This document shows positions 1 to 7,531 of a stretch of DNA of 34,141 nucleotides, piece after piece (positions within the stretch are counted from its first letter, which is position 1; each line of letters begins with the position of its first letter). The position numbers were made by a program, and so were the translations under genes. Source of the stretch: Deltaproteobacteria bacterium (lineage in GTDB: Bacteria; Desulfobacterota; DSM-4660; Desulfatiglandales; Desulfatiglandaceae); the NCBI GenBank assembly GCA_021737785.1, contig JAIPDI010000053.1, forward strand, positions 1 to 34,141, read 5' to 3'. Below the pieces are notes generated by a model, which saw only the letters and a list, made by a program, of their open reading frames with translations, was not told where the DNA came from and searched no databases.

Positions 1-40
1 CCGTGATTTTTCCTGTATGCTTCTGGATAAACTTTCTCAT
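1..40 (-). CDS. start of a leftward gene, cut by the window edge
   Basis: Read on the minus strand, an AAGGAGGG ribosome-binding site (about 47-54) sits 6 bases before an ATG at 40. The ATG opens a frame beginning MRKFIQKHTGKIT that runs off the left edge. Only 13 residues are visible, so the product cannot be assigned firmly. The opening resembles the N-terminus of a multicopy hypothetical family that starts with a short Lys/Phe/Ile helix followed by a T-G-x-L-S pattern, but that is recollection and not proof. The strong ribosome-binding site is the main support that this is a real start. Confidence 0.5.
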   Translation of the reverse strand, partial: MRKFIQKHTGKIT

Positions 41-110
41 GGCGTTCCCTCCTTAGTGGCTGTTTGGCAACTACCACTTTAATGGATGAACGCCATATTT
101 TTCTACACTA

Positions 111-140
111 TTTGGTTGCGGCCGTTAGGCCGCCTTGGGA
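111..140 (+). repeat. 30-nt palindromic dispersed repeat, copy 1
   Basis: The 30 bases match 32398-32427 at 29 of 30 positions in the same orientation. The core is a hairpin, GCGGCC, loop GTTA, GGCCGC. The repeat ends 10 bases before the start codon of the HigA-like gene, so its last bases supply that gene's weak GGGAG ribosome-binding sequence. It has the character of a REP or MITE-type intergenic repeat. Its family is not known to me. Confidence 0.75.
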
Positions 141-150
141 GACTGTAAGA

Positions 151-447
151 ATGAAAAAAATGGAGCCCATACACCCGGGAGAAATCCTGTTTGAGGAGTT
201 TTTAAGACCCATGCAGCTAAGCCAGAACAAGATCGCCTCGGATATCGGTGTACCTCCTCGGCGGATCAATGAAATCATCCATGGAAAAAGGAGAATAACG
301 GCTGACACCGCACTTCGGCTGGCCCATTACTTTGAGATGTCACCACAGTTTTGGCTTGGACTTCAAATGGACTATGATCTGGATGTTGAAGAAGACAAGC
401 TTGGTGACAGACTGGACGAGGAGGTCAAAAAGTATCACACCGCATAA
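151..447 (+). CDS. higA: HigA-type XRE antitoxin, without a visible toxin
   Basis: A 98-residue helix-turn-helix protein of the HigA (addiction module antidote) family. The family hallmark 'IHPGEILFEEFL' is at residues 7-18. The helix-turn-helix covers about 25-65, with QNKIASDIGV followed by the recognition helix region 'RRINEIIHGKRRITADTALR'. 'FWLGLQ' at 67-72 is also typical. HigA normally neutralises the HigB mRNA interferase and represses the operon. The start at 151 is chosen because the family begins a few residues before the HPGE motif, although the frame is open upstream to 64. higB normally precedes higA, but here the upstream space is filled by a dispersed palindromic repeat and a leftward gene. 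The antitoxin therefore appears orphaned, or was separated from its toxin by rearrangement. Confidence 0.85.
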   Translation: MKKMEPIHPGEILFEEFLRPMQLSQNKIASDIGVPPRRINEIIHGKRRITADTALRLAHYFEMSPQFWLGLQMDYDLDVEEDKLGDRLDEEVKKYHTA

Positions 448-450
448 CTT

Positions 451-549
451 CCCTACACCTTCACTGAGCAGAGAGTCGCCACGTTTTTAGGTGCACCGGA
501 TAGCCCGAAGGTCGTTAGGAGGATGCTGCAATATCCGAAAAGCCACTAG
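451..549 (+). pseudogene. possible relic of an ORF6N/Rha-like gene
   Basis: An open stretch of 32 codons without a start begins PYTFTEQRVA. This closely resembles [10 protein letters not shown] in the ORF6N-domain gene just downstream (about codons 87-96 there). After those ten residues the similarity fades. It may be the remnant of a second gene of the same family, left between the antitoxin and the next gene. The match is short, so this is a weak call. Confidence 0.3.
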
Positions 550-581
550 GCGGAGAATACCCAGCGGTTTGAAAACAGGAT

Positions 582-1137
582 ATGATTATGAATGAGAAAA
601 CGCCTCTTGCAGTTGATCAAATTGAAAGTATTATCTTCTTTATGCGCGGTCAGAAGGTCATGCTGAGCCCTCATCTGGCAGAGCTGTACGAGATTGAACC
701 ACGTGTCTTGGTTCAGGCGGTAAAACGAAATATCAAAAGATTCCCAGGGGATTTCATGTTTCAGCTGACAGATGACGAGTTCCAGAACTTGAAATCACAA
801 ATTGTGATTTCAAGTTGGGGTGGTTCTCGCAGGGCGAATCCCTACGCTTTTACGGAACAAGGTGTCGCAATGCTCTCCAGTGTATTGAGAAGCAAGCGGG
901 CAGTCCAGGTCAATATTCAGATTATGTGAACCATTCGTTCAGTTGAGACAAATGCTCGCCGTGCACAAAGACCTCGAACGTAAGCTAATGGCTTTAGAGA
1001 CAAAATACGATGAGCAGTTCAAGGTCGTCTTTGACGCAATCCGCGCCTTGATGACGCCCCTTGAGAAACCACAAAGGAAGATCGGGTTTGAGGCAAAGGA
1101 AGGCCGTGCCGCCTATGGCAGAAGAAAGAGGGGTTGA
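582..1137 (+). pseudogene. ORF6N-domain protein, broken by a one-base frameshift
   Basis: The first frame (582-929) encodes a 115-residue ORF6N domain: [16 protein letters not shown], then LAELYEIEP, a KRNIKRFP basic helix, [10 protein letters not shown] and [21 protein letters not shown]. This family is found in prophages and accessory islands and is thought to bind DNA. The frame stops directly after 'VQVNIQIM'. The normal C-terminus ([15 protein letters not shown], then a coiled coil ending in a basic tail) continues in the next frame up to 1137. Removing one T near 927 restores a continuous reading ([10 protein letters not shown]). No slippery heptamer is visible at the junction, so decay by mutation or a sequencing error is likelier than programmed frameshifting. 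Confidence 0.75.
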
Positions 1138-1225
1138 GGAATTGAAAAATCAAAGAGTAGCTCTGTGGAACATTTGGAATCAATGGGAAAATCGAGACGG
1201 ACGAGGCGTGTGAGAGGATGAGATT

Positions 1226-2962
1226 ATGTTGACAAAACTGACCATCCGGAATTTCAAGAAGTTCGATCAAGCGGAAATAGAACTGGGCAGCCCGGTTGTC
1301 TTTATCGGCCCCAATAATTCGGGCAAAACTACCGCCCTTCAAGCCCTGGCTTTTTGGGATATCGGGCTTAAGCGCTGGAATGAAAAGAGAAGGGGGAGAA
1401 CCTCCCCAGAGAAACGACCGGGCGTAACCATCAACCGGAAAGACTTGATCGCCGTGCCCGTTCCCAATGCAAAACTCCTCTGGCGTGGGCTCAGCGTTAG
1501 GGATGTTAAAAAGATTTCGGGGAAACAAGAAACCAAGCATCTATTCATTGATGTCATTGTGGAAGGCATCACCGCTGATACCACATGGGAGTGCGGCCTT
1601 GAATTCTACTATGCGAATGAGGAATCACTCTACTGCCGGCCGCTTCGCCTGTCCGACGAAGAGAATCCTCAACGAATGCCCATCCCTGAAGAGGCCAATA
1701 ATGTTCAATTTGCATTTCTTCCTCCCATGTCAGGGTTGGCGGCGAACGAAACCAGGCTGGATCCGGGAGCCATCAATGTCCGTGTCGGAGAGGGACGGAC
1801 AGCCGAAGTCCTACGCAATCTATGTCACAGGATTTACGAAGGCGATGAAAAACTCTGGAAAAGACTTTCGGACTATATCCTGAATTTATTCGGTTCAAAA
1901 TTGGAGGTGCCGCAGTATGTCACCGAACGGGGCGAAATCGTCATGGCATATACCGAACATGACATCAAGCTGGATCTTTCTTCATCTGGCAGGGGTCTTC
2001 AACAAACCCTCCTTCTTTTGGCCTATATGTATGCCCATCCCGGGTCTGTGCTTTTGTTAGACGAACCTGACGCACACTTGGAAATACTCAGGCAAAGGCA
2101 GATTTATCAGCTCCTGACGGACGTCGCTCGGGAAAACGACAACCAGATTATCATCGGGAGCCATTCCGAGATCTTGCTCAATGAGGCCGCAGATCGCGAT
2201 GTGGTGGTTGCCTTTGTTGGAAAACCCCATCGTATCAATGACCGAGGGAGCCAGGCCTTGAAGGCACTAAAGGATATCGGGTTCGAACATTATTATCAGG
2301 CAGAGCAAACGGGGTGGGTCCTTTATCTGGAGGGTTCAACGGACCTGGCCATTTTGCAGGAATTTGCACGGATTTTGGAACATCGGGAGGCCATGGATGC
2401 TCTTCAGAGGCCATTTGTGCATTATGTGACGAATCAGCCGTCTGAAGTGAGAAAGCATTTTTTCGGGCTCAAGGAAGCGGTCCCCCATCTGAAAGGGATT
2501 GCAGTTTTTGACAGACTGGATCGACATCCTTCAGAGGATATCGGGGCCGAATTTCATATGTGGAGCAAGCGGGAGATCGAAAACTATCTCTGCTATCCAG
2601 AGGTCCTTGAAGCCTATGCTGTAGCCAGCGGCAGGGAAAGCCTCCCCGGGCCGCTCTTCGAGTCAGCCCATGCCGAACCTCGCAGAAAAGCCATGAAAGA
2701 AGCCATTATTGAGGTCTCCCAGGCATTGGAGAAGATCCAAGACGTCTCACCCTGGGACGGAAACACAAAAGTCAGTGATTATTTTCTCAAGTCAGTTTTC
2801 AGGGAATTCTTCAAGAAACTCGGTCACTACAATGTGATGGACAAGAAGAATTTCCATGAACTGGCCCGGTTTGTCCCGAAAGAGAAAATCGATCCCGAGG
2901 TAAGAGAAAAACTTGAGGCCATTGTGGCAGTATCCCGGACCGCCAGGCCAACGGTGGAGTAA
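1226..2962 (+). CDS. OLD-like AAA ATPase fused to a TOPRIM-type nuclease domain
   Basis: A 578-residue protein. The N-terminal half is an SMC/ABC-type ATPase: Walker A GPNNSGKTT at 28-36, a degenerate signature LSSSGRG at 251-257, Walker B VLLLDE at 275-280 followed by PDAHLE, and a switch histidine in GSHS at 311-314. The C-terminal part begins LYLEGSTD (Glu369), then FDRLD at 428-432 and KREIENYL at 448-455. This is the Glu / Asp-x-x-x-Asp / Glu layout of TOPRIM domains in OLD-family and DUF4435-type nucleases. Relatives include OLD, the GajA subunit of Gabija and the AriA-AriB proteins of PARIS, so an antiphage role is plausible. The gene is preceded by an AGAGGATGAG ribosome-binding stretch. 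No partner gene (UvrD-like or DUF4435) follows it, which fits a single-gene system. The ATPase-plus-TOPRIM architecture is fairly sure; the exact subfamily is not. Confidence 0.75.
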   Translation: MLTKLTIRNFKKFDQAEIELGSPVVFIGPNNSGKTTALQALAFWDIGLKRWNEKRRGRTSPEKRPGVTINRKDLIAVPVPNAKLLWRGLSVRDVKKISGKQETKHLFIDVIVEGITADTTWECGLEFYYANEESLYCRPLRLSDEENPQRMPIPEEANNVQFAFLPPMSGLAANETRLDPGAINVRVGEGRTAEVLRNLCHRIYEGDEKLWKRLSDYILNLFGSKLEVPQYVTERGEIVMAYTEHDIKLDLSSSGRGLQQTLLLLAYMYAHPGSVLLLDEPDAHLEILRQRQIYQLLTDVARENDNQIIIGSHSEILLNEAADRDVVVAFVGKPHRINDRGSQALKALKDIGFEHYYQAEQTGWVLYLEGSTDLAILQEFARILEHREAMDALQRPFVHYVTNQPSEVRKHFFGLKEAVPHLKGIAVFDRLDRHPSEDIGAEFHMWSKREIENYLCYPEVLEAYAVASGRESLPGPLFESAHAEPRRKAMKEAIIEVSQALEKIQDVSPWDGNTKVSDYFLKSVFREFFKKLGHYNVMDKKNFHELARFVPKEKIDPEVREKLEAIVAVSRTARPTVE

Positions 2963-3293
2963 GCGGGGGCAAACTATATATGGTTCCATTTTGGAATCTT
3001 AGAGAGGCGCCAGCATTCAAAATATTTGCCCTAAACTTTTGAGGAGCAAGGCCAAAATGTCACTCATCACAAGCGGCATCCATGACAATCACAAACGGGG
3101 TCGGGTTGGTGCCCGACAAATAGTGAAAGGAAACAATGCATCTTCAGAAATCGGCAAGAGGCACCGGTTGTATTTGCGGCTGTGACGGGGTTGCATGATA
3201 GGATATGCTGTAAAAGGTATGTGACCTTGATATAGGTGTAGCATAGGGGAGAAACCATTTTCATAGACGGCAAGAAATTAGGAGAGAGTGCCC
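2963..3293. other. non-coding gap before the Cas remnants
   Basis: About 330 bases without a convincing reading frame on either strand. A small 6-bp hairpin (GTCGGG / CCCGAC, 3100-3117) is present. No CRISPR repeat and no recognisable fragment of csb2, cas1, cas2 or cas4 was seen. It presumably contains the former promoter region of the cas operon. Confidence 0.4.
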
Positions 3294-3506
3294 ATGTCTG
3301 AATTATACGCTCAAATATTGTCAGCGGTGGCAGATGCCTCCGCCCTTCGTCTCGTGGTGAACCTCAAACCGGCCAATGTGGATGGACTCGTTTATCCGCC
3401 GACCTACGACCAGGGCCAGCACATCTTTCGCCCTGCCTGGATCGATGGAAAGGAGCGTGACGCGGTTTTGCTTGACTCCGTCCAAAGTCAGGCTATCCCC
3501 TGCTGA
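3294..3506 (+). pseudogene. csb1: 5' fragment of csb1 (Cas7 of type I-G), truncated by deletion
   Basis: The frame starts at ATG 3294, 7 bases after a GGAGAG ribosome-binding site. It reads like the N-terminus of Csb1 (GSU0053 family), the Cas7-type backbone subunit of type I-G (formerly I-U) Cascade. It has 'RLVVNLKPANVDGLVYPPTY', a Csb1-like 'GLVYPPTYDQG' segment, and 'DAVLLDSVQSQA', which in the family is followed by N-R. After about 67 residues the similarity ends and the frame stops three codons later (IPC, then TGA at 3504). Csb1 proteins are around 300 residues or more, so most of the gene is missing. What follows directly is the 3' half of cas3 in another frame, so one deletion seems to have removed the csb1 3' end, whatever lay between, and the cas3 5' half. 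Confidence 0.65.
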
Positions 3507-5485
3507 CGAATTACATTCGGTCCTTCACCGCCGGCTTTGGGCCTCAAAAAAAGCACAACTCGCTACGGCGGACGGGGGCGAGCGCGATTTTGTGGAACTG
3601 GTCGTCTCTGCAGGGGAAAAGCTGTCAGAATCCGTCAGGGTAATTGGAATCATTGTCAACCGGGTCGCCACTGCCCGGAGTATCCGTCAGGCCCTGGTCA
3701 AACGAAAGCACAGGGCCGAACTCCTCACCGGCCGGGTGCGTCCCCATGATCGTGATGGACTGATGGAGCGTCTCCTGCCTGAGATCCGTGCAGGGAGGAC
3801 CCGAATTGAAGGGCCGGTCCTGTTTATTGTCGCCACTCAGACCGTTGAAGTGGGCGCGGATATCGATTTCGATGCCCTTATCACGGAGGCAGCTCCCCTG
3901 GACTCCCTTCGCCAGCGCTTCGGTCGGCTCGACCGGTTCGGGGAGATTGCGAATACACAGGGGGTGATCCTTTACCGCAAACCCAAACTCGACAAAAACG
4001 GCCAACCCATGCCCGATCCTGTGTACGGCACAGCTATCCAAGAGGCCTGGGAATGGCTGGAAGCGGTATCGCGTGACGGTTGCGTTGATTTTGGGGTAGG
4101 CGGCCATGGCAGAGATGTTCGAACAGCGAAGACCGCCGGTTAGACCGTTTAAACATGGACCGACCCTGCTTCCGAGCCACATCAGCCTTTTGGCGCAAAC
4201 CGGCCCTGAAGCCCCTGAAATCAATGTCTCCCCCTGGCTTCATGGTGCTGGAAGCGGAGCCCCTGATGTGTCCATTGTCTGGCGGTTGGATTTGCCCGCC
4301 GCCAATTCTGTGGGATGGGAGGAGGCGGTGAGGCTGCGTCCCCCCCTCACGCGGGAGGCCCTTGAAATCCCCGTGTATGCTGCTCGATCGTGGCTGGAAG
4401 GGGGTCGCGCCCAGGACGTAACGGATCTCGAGGGCATGGCGGGAAGGCCTTCAGGCGCAGGCGCATCCGGCAAACCTGTCCTTTGCTGGCGCGGGCCTGA
4501 CGATTGCCGCGTCATCTTCCCCCGCGATATCCGTCCGGGCGACACCCTGGTGGTCCCCGCCGCCTATGGCGGTTGCGATCCATATGGATGGGCCCCAAAC
4601 AGCAACGCCCCGGTGGAGGATATCGCTGATTTCTGTTCGTTGGAACGAGGAGGCGCCCACATTGTCCGCCTGGTGCCGGGGCTGACAAGCTGGATGGGAC
4701 CCCATGAAGCGCCCGTACAGGAGGCAGTAACTGAGCTGTTTTCAGCCGAGACGGAAATGGATCCGGAAATGGGTATTGACCAGGAACGGGTCCAGCTTGC
4801 CCAGTCTGCCCTGCGTGCTTTCCTTCTGGAGGTCGATCACCCTTTGATCACAGCCTTTCACGGGGGATTCGAGATCGAACCACATCCGGCCGGCGTGGTG
4901 CTGAGAGGCCGTGTCATGGATGAGGTGGAAGCCGTATTAAGCAGCGGCGTAGCCGTAGAACTGGATCGTCACCTGAAAGGTGTGACGGACCAGGCTCTGA
5001 CATTAGCCGTCGGCCACCCGGAAAAAGGCCGCATATCGCTTGCTGCAAGCAAGCACGACCTCGGAAAAGCAGAGCCCCGCTTTCAGGCCATGCTTCACGG
5101 GACCCCGTTGGCAGCAGCCAGCGGACCCATCTTGGCAAAATCGGGGCTCCGGAAACTCTCGCAGATCCGGGCCGCCTATGCCCGGTCGGACCTGCCCGCC
5201 GGATTCCGTCACGAGCTGGCTTCACTGGCCTACGCCTTTGAACCGGACCAGATCGTTCGCTACCTCATCGGTACGCATCACGGATACGGGCGGCCCTGGT
5301 TCCCCGCATGCGCCGATACGGAGGCCCCGGGGACCGATCAGATCTTCCTTGGAAGCCCATGGGCGCAGGCGTTTGCAATCTTGCTGGATGAGTGGGGTCC
5401 CTGGGGCCTGGCTGGGATGGAGCTGCTCCTGAGGGCATCGGATATTCGCCAGTCGATTCTTGAGCAGGAGAAGACGGATGCATGA
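3493..5485 (+). pseudogene. cas3: 3' part of type I-G cas3 (helicase C-terminal and HD domains), frameshifted
   Basis: From about codon 'SPADELHSVLHRRLWASKKA' onward this matches the second RecA domain of a Cas3 helicase: VIGIIVNRVATARSI (motif IV region), FIVATQTVEVGADIDFDALI (motif V) and PLDSLRQRFGRLDR (motif VI). The first RecA domain with Walker A and DEAH is absent. At about 4099 one extra G ends this frame (stop at 4141). The protein continues in the frame of 4106-5485, and removing that G gives V-A-A-M-A-E-M-F-E-Q, a smooth join. The rest ends in an HD nuclease domain (ISLAASKHDLGKAEPRFQ, THHGYGRPWF). A helicase-then-HD order is characteristic of type I-G Cas3. As read, no functional Cas3 can be made. 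The 3' end overlaps the next gene by 8 bases. Confidence 0.8.
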
Positions 5486-6308
5486 CCTGCCCGGTATGAG
5501 CGCCGCGTCGCCCATAGGATTTCTGGCAGCACTCGGGATGCTTCGCGTGCTGGCACGCGACTGCCAACTGGATGTGCGGCTGGCATGGCGCGACGGGCAC
5601 GCGGTTGTGGACGGAATCGATCCGGATACGGCCATCTCAGAGATCACCCACAACATGGCAGGTCGCAGCCAATCTCCAGAGTTCACCTGGACAGACTCGC
5701 TCAGAGGGGTTCCTCCCGAGTCCTATCGAAATGCGTGTGCCGAGATGAGGGAAGACCAACGCGCCCTTGGCTTTATGGCAGGCTGGGCAACCGATGCCAT
5801 CGTGCGACAGGGCTCTGTGGTGGTCACACGACTGGATATGACCTCCGGTCAGCAGAAGCTGCTACGGGATCTTCGAGGGCTGGCTGAAAGGGTTACGCCT
5901 GACCATTTCCATTGTGCGTTGTTGGGAGGGGCTTACGAAAACCAGACCTCGTTTGGGCTCGACCCCATAGCCGTCCGCTCGCACGCACACGAACCCAAGG
6001 CCCCCACCAAGACCGCGCCTCCAGGCAAGCCTGGCCTGATCTGGCTCGCCTTCGAGGCCATCCCCCTCCACCCGGTGGTCCCGGTTGCCGCCAACATAGC
6101 CAAGACCACCGGATGGAGAAGGCACCCTGAGGCGGCTTACGTGTGGCCCATCTGGGAGGCATTTCTTTCCCTTCAGGAGGTAATACTTTTGAGGGCATTG
6201 CCCGTGGATCGGCTTCCATACAGGCCGGGGATGACGGAGGTGTGGTCCTCCAGGTATGGATCGAGCGGGAAATATGGGATGTTGCTGCCGCCCCTGCGCG
6301 AACGGTAA
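5478..6308 (+). CDS. putative Cas8-like subunit (Csx17/Csb3-like) of the type I-G locus
   Basis: A 276-residue protein starting at ATG 5478, 9 bases after CAGGAG and overlapping the end of cas3 by 8 bases, so it was translationally coupled to it. The opening 'LPGMSAASPIGFLAALGMLR' resembles the start of the Csx17/Csb3-type large or accessory subunits of type I-G Cascade, in which a short glycine/proline loop precedes a 'FL-ALG-LR' helix. Position between cas3 and a CRISPR array supports a Cas role. I cannot say which named family it belongs to: Csx17 is usually much longer and Csb3 usually has a different N-terminus. The reading frame is intact. The conserved-looking segments LRGVPPESYR, ALGFMAGWATDAI and CALLGGAYENQTSFGLDPIA have no function I recognise. 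Confidence 0.5.
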   Translation: MHDLPGMSAASPIGFLAALGMLRVLARDCQLDVRLAWRDGHAVVDGIDPDTAISEITHNMAGRSQSPEFTWTDSLRGVPPESYRNACAEMREDQRALGFMAGWATDAIVRQGSVVVTRLDMTSGQQKLLRDLRGLAERVTPDHFHCALLGGAYENQTSFGLDPIAVRSHAHEPKAPTKTAPPGKPGLIWLAFEAIPLHPVVPVAANIAKTTGWRRHPEAAYVWPIWEAFLSLQEVILLRALPVDRLPYRPGMTEVWSSRYGSSGKYGMLLPPLRER

Positions 6309-6473
6309 GCTCACACGAAAACCCAGGGAGGTTCGCGCGAGGGAAATACTATGGGATATAAAAGGGTTAGGGTCAACACGGCAATCGCAACCCGTTTGCA
6401 GGAGGCAAAAATTCAAGGGTTCGCGGAAAGCAACCTAAAAAGCCTGTGTCCACAATATGTTATACGTGTGCAG
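6309..6473 (+). promoter_or_regulatory. probable CRISPR leader region
   Basis: A 165-base stretch between the Cas8-like gene and the first repeat, with no convincing gene. The repeat ending in GTTGAAGC and the degenerate last copy at the right end both indicate that the array reads rightward, which places the leader here. No promoter hexamers are convincing. Confidence 0.4.
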
Positions 6474-6722
6474 GCGATCTCCCGGCGAAAGCCGGGACTA
6501 CGTTGAAGCTTGCTAATCTCGGGCATGTTGATCTCGAAACCCGGGCGATCTCCCGGCGAAAGCCGGGACTACGTTGAAGCTTGCTAATCTCGGGCATGTT
6601 GATCTCGAAACCCGGGCGATCTCCCGGCGAAAGCCGGGACTACGTTGAAGCATTTCGGGCGTGCTATCGGCGGTTGTGTCGAATAGGCGATCTCCCGGCG
6701 AAAGCCGGGACTGCGTTGAAGC
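6474..6722 (+). CRISPR. short CRISPR array, 4 repeats and 3 spacers, two spacers identical
   Basis: Four 36-nt repeats lie at 6474-6509, 6545-6580, 6616-6651 and 6687-6722. The first three are identical. The fourth has one change (A to G at 6713), as expected for the trailer-end copy. Each carries a hairpin CCCGGC-GAAA-GCCGGG and ends GTTGAAGC. All spacers are 35 nt (6510-6544, 6581-6615, 6652-6686), and spacers 1 and 2 are the same sequence. The array follows type I-G cas remnants and the repeat is of a type compatible with subtype I. No cas1, cas2 or cas4 is in the window, so no new spacers can be acquired from here. Confidence 0.88.
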
Positions 6723-6837
6723 ACCGCATATCGGAGACCGACCAGGACCTGTTGAAAACGAGAATGCAAAAAGCGGCGGACCTTTTCCGTGTTGCCGTGC
6801 TCAGTTTCTATAAGGCCTTAGCAAGAGGAGTCTTAAC

Positions 6838-7188
6838 ATGAAAGGCAAGCTCTCCCTGTTCTCTTTCAGATTGAAAAATTTCAAGGCCGTTCAAGACAGC
6901 AAGACAATAATGTTTACCCCTCTGACAGTATTTATCGGGAATAACGGCTCCGGTAAGAGCAGCATTTTCGAAGGGCTGGAGACCTTGCAGACGCTGGCGC
7001 TCCACGGACTGGATGCGGCTATGCTCCCTTGGCATGTTGAGAAGTCTTTGTATCCAAGATTATTAAAGCATGCCCGAAAGCCATATATTCACACCTCCGT
7101 GTTCCAGATTGTCCGAACATTGCAAGAACTCAATCGCCGCATACATTCACCATTTTTACCAAAAGCTGGGGTGCATGGAATGGGTTGA
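6838..7188 (+). pseudogene. N-terminal fragment of an AAA ATPase
   Basis: Starts at ATG 6838 after an AGAGGAG ribosome-binding site. The first 65 or so residues are the N-terminal lobe of an SMC/ABC-type AAA_21 ATPase: FRLKNFKAVQDS, then Walker A GNNGSGKSS at 34-42, then 'FEGLETLQTLALHGLDAAML'. After 'LPWH' (near base 7035) the sequence no longer looks like this family, and the frame stops at 116 residues. Walker B and signature motifs are missing, and complete members are normally 350 residues or more. This is most likely a deletion-truncated defence-type ATPase. What the tail after 7035 derives from is unknown. Confidence 0.65.
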
Positions 7189-7531
7189 AACCTGCTGTTT
7201 TAATTAGAATAGCAAGATTTCTTAGAAGCGTAAATGTTTGTAGCAATTCCCCTAAAGCGAGATCCGTCCATTGACAATAGGGCTTTGTTCCTTTAATGTG
7301 ATAGAAGCGGTATTTCTGGTTTCAGGATTGATCAATATATTGATATTATTGTCTATTGTTGCTACCCATTTGCTATTGGACGCGGCACATCTATCATCCT
7401 GTAGCCACAAGTATCGCCAGAGGCTATCCGATCACTTAACCAAATGCAACCAATAATATTTAACTTATTCCAATGATAGTTGTATTTGTTTACTTTACTA
7501 AATTTGATGATGAATAGGTCTTTGTTAAGCG
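7189..7531. other. AT-rich non-coding gap upstream of the methylase-PyrK operon
   Basis: About 340 bases of clearly more AT-rich DNA separate the broken ATPase from the next operon. One hydrophobic 61-codon frame (7271-7456) opens with TTG, has no ribosome-binding site and is not credible as a gene. The stretch most likely holds the promoter and 5' untranslated region of the downstream operon. The drop in GC begins here and continues to about 12600. Confidence 0.4.
7271..7297 (+). promoter_or_regulatory. candidate sigma-70 promoter for the methylase-PyrK operon
   Basis: A perfect TTGACA (7271-7276) is followed after 15 bases by TTTAAT (7292-7297), five of six matches to the -10 consensus. 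The spacer is shorter than the ideal 17, and the site lies about 235 bases before the start codon. It is therefore only a candidate. Confidence 0.25.

Noticed and set aside
920-950. programmed ribosomal frameshift in the ORF6N gene
   Set aside because: No slippery heptamer, no downstream pseudoknot, and homologous proteins are encoded in one frame; a mutation or read error is simpler.
1142-1213. short frame LKNQRVALWNIWNQWENRDG between the ORF6N gene and the ATPase
   Set aside because: Only 23 codons, non-ATG start, no ribosome-binding site and no match to anything I recognise.
3067-3273. 68-codon leftward frame in the gap before csb1
   Set aside because: No ribosome-binding site, no family resemblance, and Cys/Leu-rich content typical of a chance frame.
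5862-6416. 184-codon leftward frame opposite the Cas8-like gene
   Set aside because: Overlaps a coupled gene in the operon and has no credible start or motif.
6474-6722. reading the GCGAAAGC hairpin repeats as a REP-type intergenic palindrome instead of CRISPR
   Set aside because: Exact 36-base repeats with uniform 35-base spacers, a degenerate terminal copy and adjacent cas genes fit CRISPR better, although the hairpin core alone does resemble REP sequences.
7271-7456. 61-codon hydrophobic frame upstream of the methylase fusion
   Set aside because: TTG start without a ribosome-binding site, in AT-rich DNA where hydrophobic frames arise by chance; the TTGACA at its start is more useful as a promoter element.
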